Shown here: positions 62,831 to 64,000 of the stretch, in pieces
Numbering within the stretch: the first letter of the stretch is position 1
Layout of the letters: the number at the start of each line of letters is the position of its first letter
Origin: Amia ocellicauda
Lineage: Eukaryota; Chordata; Actinopteri; Amiiformes; Amiidae
Direction of reading: 5' to 3'
DNA length: 64,000 nucleotides
Assembly (NCBI RefSeq): GCF_036373705.1
Contig: NC_089854.1
Coordinates: 23,414,339-23,478,338, forward strand
Position numbers and translations under genes: made by a program
The notes under the pieces: model-generated
What the model was told of the DNA's origin: nothing
The model's input: only the letters and a program-made list of their open reading frames with translations
Database searches by the model: none

Positions 62831-63097
62831 TAAACAACGTGTGTTTGCAAGTTTTCACGTCCACGTTACTTTGGGAGGATTACATCAAGCAACAAGGAGG
62901 AAAAAAAAACAAAAAACGAAAAACTGCACAGTGTAGGGTAGTGCAGTCTGCCCAGGTACGCGATTGCAAAGGGGAACCGCTGCCCGTGAAACACTGCCAC
63001 CCACTAGTTGATCACTTTGTCTCTTGTCCTGGCAAAAATAACTGTTTATTAGCACTAACACCTGCACATTTCTGTGAGCTGCCCGCACTCCCTGGAG

Positions 63098-63295
63098 ATG
63101 GAGGACACGGGTGCCAGGGGCGGCATGAACCCACACGAGATCATTGCCTTCTCCTCCTGGAAGTTTGCGCCTTTGTTCATCTTCAAGCAGGAGAAGGGCA
63201 AGAACGTGACGGTGCAGTGCAAGCTGTGCAAACCCCTGGAGAAGTTCCTGTCCACCTCCAAGAGCTCCACCTCCAACCTGAAGAAGCACCTGGAG
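63098..63295 (+). CDS. BED-type zinc finger gene, first coding exon (partial)
   Basis: The exon runs from ATG 63098 to a donor CTGGAG|GTAAGG at 63295, encoding 66 residues. After MEDTGARGGMNPHEIIAFSS comes a BED finger: WKFAPLFIFKQEKGKNVTVQ with conserved aromatics, the CKLC zinc pair, then LSTSKSSTSNLKKHLE, which supplies the first histidine. The last ligand should be in the next exon, beyond or near the window edge. BED fingers of this STSKSSTSNLKKHL form occur in hAT-transposase-derived ZBED genes and ZNF618-like proteins. DNA binding is inferred, and the gene cannot be named from one exon. G+C-rich codon use contrasts with the surrounding sequence, as expected for a first exon in a CpG-rich promoter. 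Confidence 0.8.
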
Positions 63296-64000
63296 GTAAG
63301 GGCTCGTTTATTTATTCTGAATGTTGCTAAATACCGCTTTACCTTAAAAGAGGTCACGCTACAAACTTTCTAAAATAAGCGATAAGCAAAGAAAGTGCCA
63401 TGAAATGGTGCATTGACTGACTACCGAGTATGTTTACATACAATTCATGAATCACGTCTCATTTCTGCATTTTTTCACGTTTCTCTGTAATAGTTGTAAA
63501 GCCCGTTTCAGCCGGAGCTGGAAAGCTGCTGTCGCTTCAGGGCCAGAATGCTCTGCTTCCGAATGTTTACAGGGCTTCACGCTGACGTCACATGCCCCTT
63601 ACACGTCACCCCTCCCCCAAGTCCACTGCTGAAGATGCCCACTCAATTTGTAGACACCAGGGGGACTTGGAAATACATCAGATCGGTCCCAAAGCAAGAC
63701 AGTAGCCACATTTACACCTTTGCAGTTTTCTTAATCTATATTAAAAACTGTGTATTTGCTGTGTATGTTTAGTCACAGCTGTAATCCAAATGGTGCACAA
63801 ACAAGTAATGTACAGTTAAAACCTCTGCAAAATGAGAAAATACAATTTAATGGCGAAACATATACATTTTTCAGCTATGTTGTAAATAACAATAAAACAA
63901 TACAAAAAAACATGTTAAGACCACTTACAGTAATGATTTAAACACAGCAAAAATGTGACAATGTATTTGGAGTATTATAAAAGAACCCTTTCATCACACA
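63296..64000 (+). other. Intron 1 of the BED zinc finger gene
   Basis: No further exon was found before the window ends. A full palindromic CRE, TGACGTCA, is at 63583-63590, with a CGTCA half-site about 15 bp on (63605-63609). Confidence 0.5.

Noticed and set aside
62839-63330. 163-codon plus-strand ORF overlapping the BED exon
   Set aside because: It is in a different frame from the BED finger and its translation has no conserved pattern.
1-64000. tRNA, rRNA, CRISPR array or known microRNA hairpin
   Set aside because: I looked for cloverleaf-type motifs, repeat-spacer arrays and miR-338 (a gene of this human region) and saw none; no computation was possible.

Overview
The window is nuclear DNA of a vertebrate, almost certainly a ray-finned fish. 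It carries GT/AG-spliced multi-exon orthologues of vertebrate genes, a Tc1-type transposon, and the dispersed fish repeat with the core 'cagacgcccttatcc'. The gene order NPLOC4-TSPAN10-PDE6G-OXLD1-CCDC137 is the one I know from human 17q25.3. The repeat spectrum hints at a non-teleost or early-branching lineage (gar, bowfin or sturgeon-like), but that is only an impression.

Layout. Bases 1-12.9 kb (minus) hold the 5' half of RNF213 (mysterin), 25 coding exons that all join in frame. The AAA-ATPase core and RING finger lie off the left edge. An intron carries a complete but inactivated Tc1 element (8111-9648), and an ISRE lies upstream at 14.47 kb. Next (15.87-17.15 kb, minus) is a three-exon gene for a small secreted coiled-coil protein that I cannot name. 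NPLOC4 (23.35-35.76 kb, minus) is complete with 17 coding exons. TSPAN10 (36.56-38.76 kb, plus) is complete with four exons and diverges from NPLOC4. PDE6G (42.03-42.79 kb coding, minus) has a photoreceptor-type promoter near 45.75 kb. OXLD1 (49.69-50.60 kb, minus) and CCDC137 (51.03-52.99 kb, plus) share a 430-bp divergent promoter. About 10 kb without recognisable genes follows, then the first coding exon of a BED zinc-finger gene (63.10 kb, plus) that runs off the right edge.

The genes do not form one pathway. NPLOC4 and RNF213 both act in ubiquitin biology, as a p97 cofactor and an E3 ligase. TSPAN10 and PDE6G are both eye-associated, in pigment cells/RPE and rods. Exon boundaries were set by hand from splice signals, reading-phase continuity and remembered family sequence; no alignment or transcript evidence was available.
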